A DNA stretch of 64,000 nucleotides from Paraburkholderia polaris (GTDB lineage: Bacteria > Pseudomonadota > Gammaproteobacteria > Burkholderiales > Burkholderiaceae), in contig NZ_JABBGJ010000016.1 of the NCBI RefSeq assembly GCF_012927345.1, positions 62,001 to 126,000 on the forward strand, given 5' to 3'. The position numbers and the translations under genes were made by a program. Shown in pieces: positions 63,713 to 64,000 of the stretch (position 1 is the first letter of the stretch; each line of letters begins with the position of its first letter). The notes beneath the pieces were generated by a model. That model was not told the DNA's origin, searched no databases, and saw only the letters and a program-made list of their open reading frames with translations.

Positions 63713-64000
63713 GAGTTTAAATTCTTCCTCGTCCAAAGGTCGTATTCCGCATGCGTCAGTACGTGACGAACGAACAACGACTGCCTGTTGTAGTGAATCG
63801 CCGCGATGATCCGGAACCGGTTGCCGCCTACATTAAAAACAGTGTATTGCGGAGGCACATAGTCCACGCCCGCGAACGTCTGCTTCAGGTCGTTATAGCC
63901 ATACGCGAGGCAAGCCTGCGCCAGTGCGTACCACGTCAACAGCGCACTGCGCGCCTCCGGATGTCTCTTTATAAAGTCCAGCAACGCCTTCTTTGAAATG
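63709..64000 (-). CDS. higB: HigB-type mRNA interferase toxin (5' partial)
   Basis: The visible part encodes ISKKALLDFIKRHPEARSALLTWYALAQACLAYGYNDLKQTF, then VDYVPPQYTVFNVGGNRFRIIAAIHYNRQSLFVRHVLTHAEYD, a HigB-family (RelE-like) ribosome-dependent endoribonuclease. The frame is open to the window edge with no start codon in the expected place, so the first few codons lie beyond 64000. The C-terminal end overlaps the antitoxin start. The catalytic fold appears intact. Confidence 0.9.
   Translation of the reverse strand, partial: ISKKALLDFIKRHPEARSALLTWYALAQACLAYGYNDLKQTFAGVDYVPPQYTVFNVGGNRFRIIAAIHYNRQSLFVRHVLTHAEYDLWTRKNLNS

Overview
The window is chromosomal DNA of a high-GC betaproteobacterium, most probably Paraburkholderia or a close Burkholderiaceae relative. 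The evidence is the gene content and order: rpsF-priB-rpsR-rplI followed by dnaB, gcl-hyi-glxR, sbp-cysT-cysW-cysA with a CysB-type regulator, NodI/NodJ-like exporters, and aat next to an arginyltransferase-family gene. Both ends cut through genes: a PhoH-family protein on the left and a HigB-type toxin on the right. No prophage, intact insertion sequence, CRISPR array or rRNA operon is visible.

Layout. 0-11 kb holds housekeeping genes (PhoH, NlpC/P60 lipoprotein, an atypical SDR, phosphate transport, the ribosomal/primosomal operon with dnaB, and an ECF sigma/anti-sigma pair). 11-17 kb is the glyoxylate-to-glycerate pathway with a divergent LysR regulator. 17-24 kb is asparaginase and the sulfate uptake operon. 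24-29 kb holds lexA with two SOS boxes, small unknown genes, a universal stress protein and an ABC-2 exporter. 29-34 kb has a LysR regulator divergent from an M20 peptidase and an MFS transporter, then an aldo/keto reductase. 34-37 kb is an APS kinase coupled to a TPR-sulfotransferase. 37-41 kb has tRNA-His, dusA and several small secreted or unknown proteins. 41-45 kb is the sulfonate operon ssuD-ssuC-ssuB plus a molbindin. 45-50 kb is a mix that includes an acyl-CoA hydrolase, a frameshifted repeat gene and initiator tRNA-Met. 50-54 kb holds NUDIX, aat, the arginyltransferase and pyrD. 54-64 kb has a partial amino-acid transporter, lepB, regulators, an exopolysaccharide-initiating transferase and a higBA toxin-antitoxin pair.

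Sulfur recurs: sulfate import, sulfonate import and desulfonation, APS kinase, and a PAPS-dependent sulfotransferase all lie within about 27 kb. The cysC-sulfotransferase pair is the best candidate for an undescribed function. It looks like a self-contained sulfation module whose substrate is unknown, and it sits against the C-terminal remnant of a broken UPF0126/TRIC channel gene.

The intergenic DNA is rich in short tandem repeats (units of 6 to 12 bp) and long hairpins. Gene remnants also occur: a TRIC channel tail, a glycoside hydrolase family 2 tail, and a homopolymer-frameshifted gene. All calls come from reading the sequence and recalling protein families; no database search was run.
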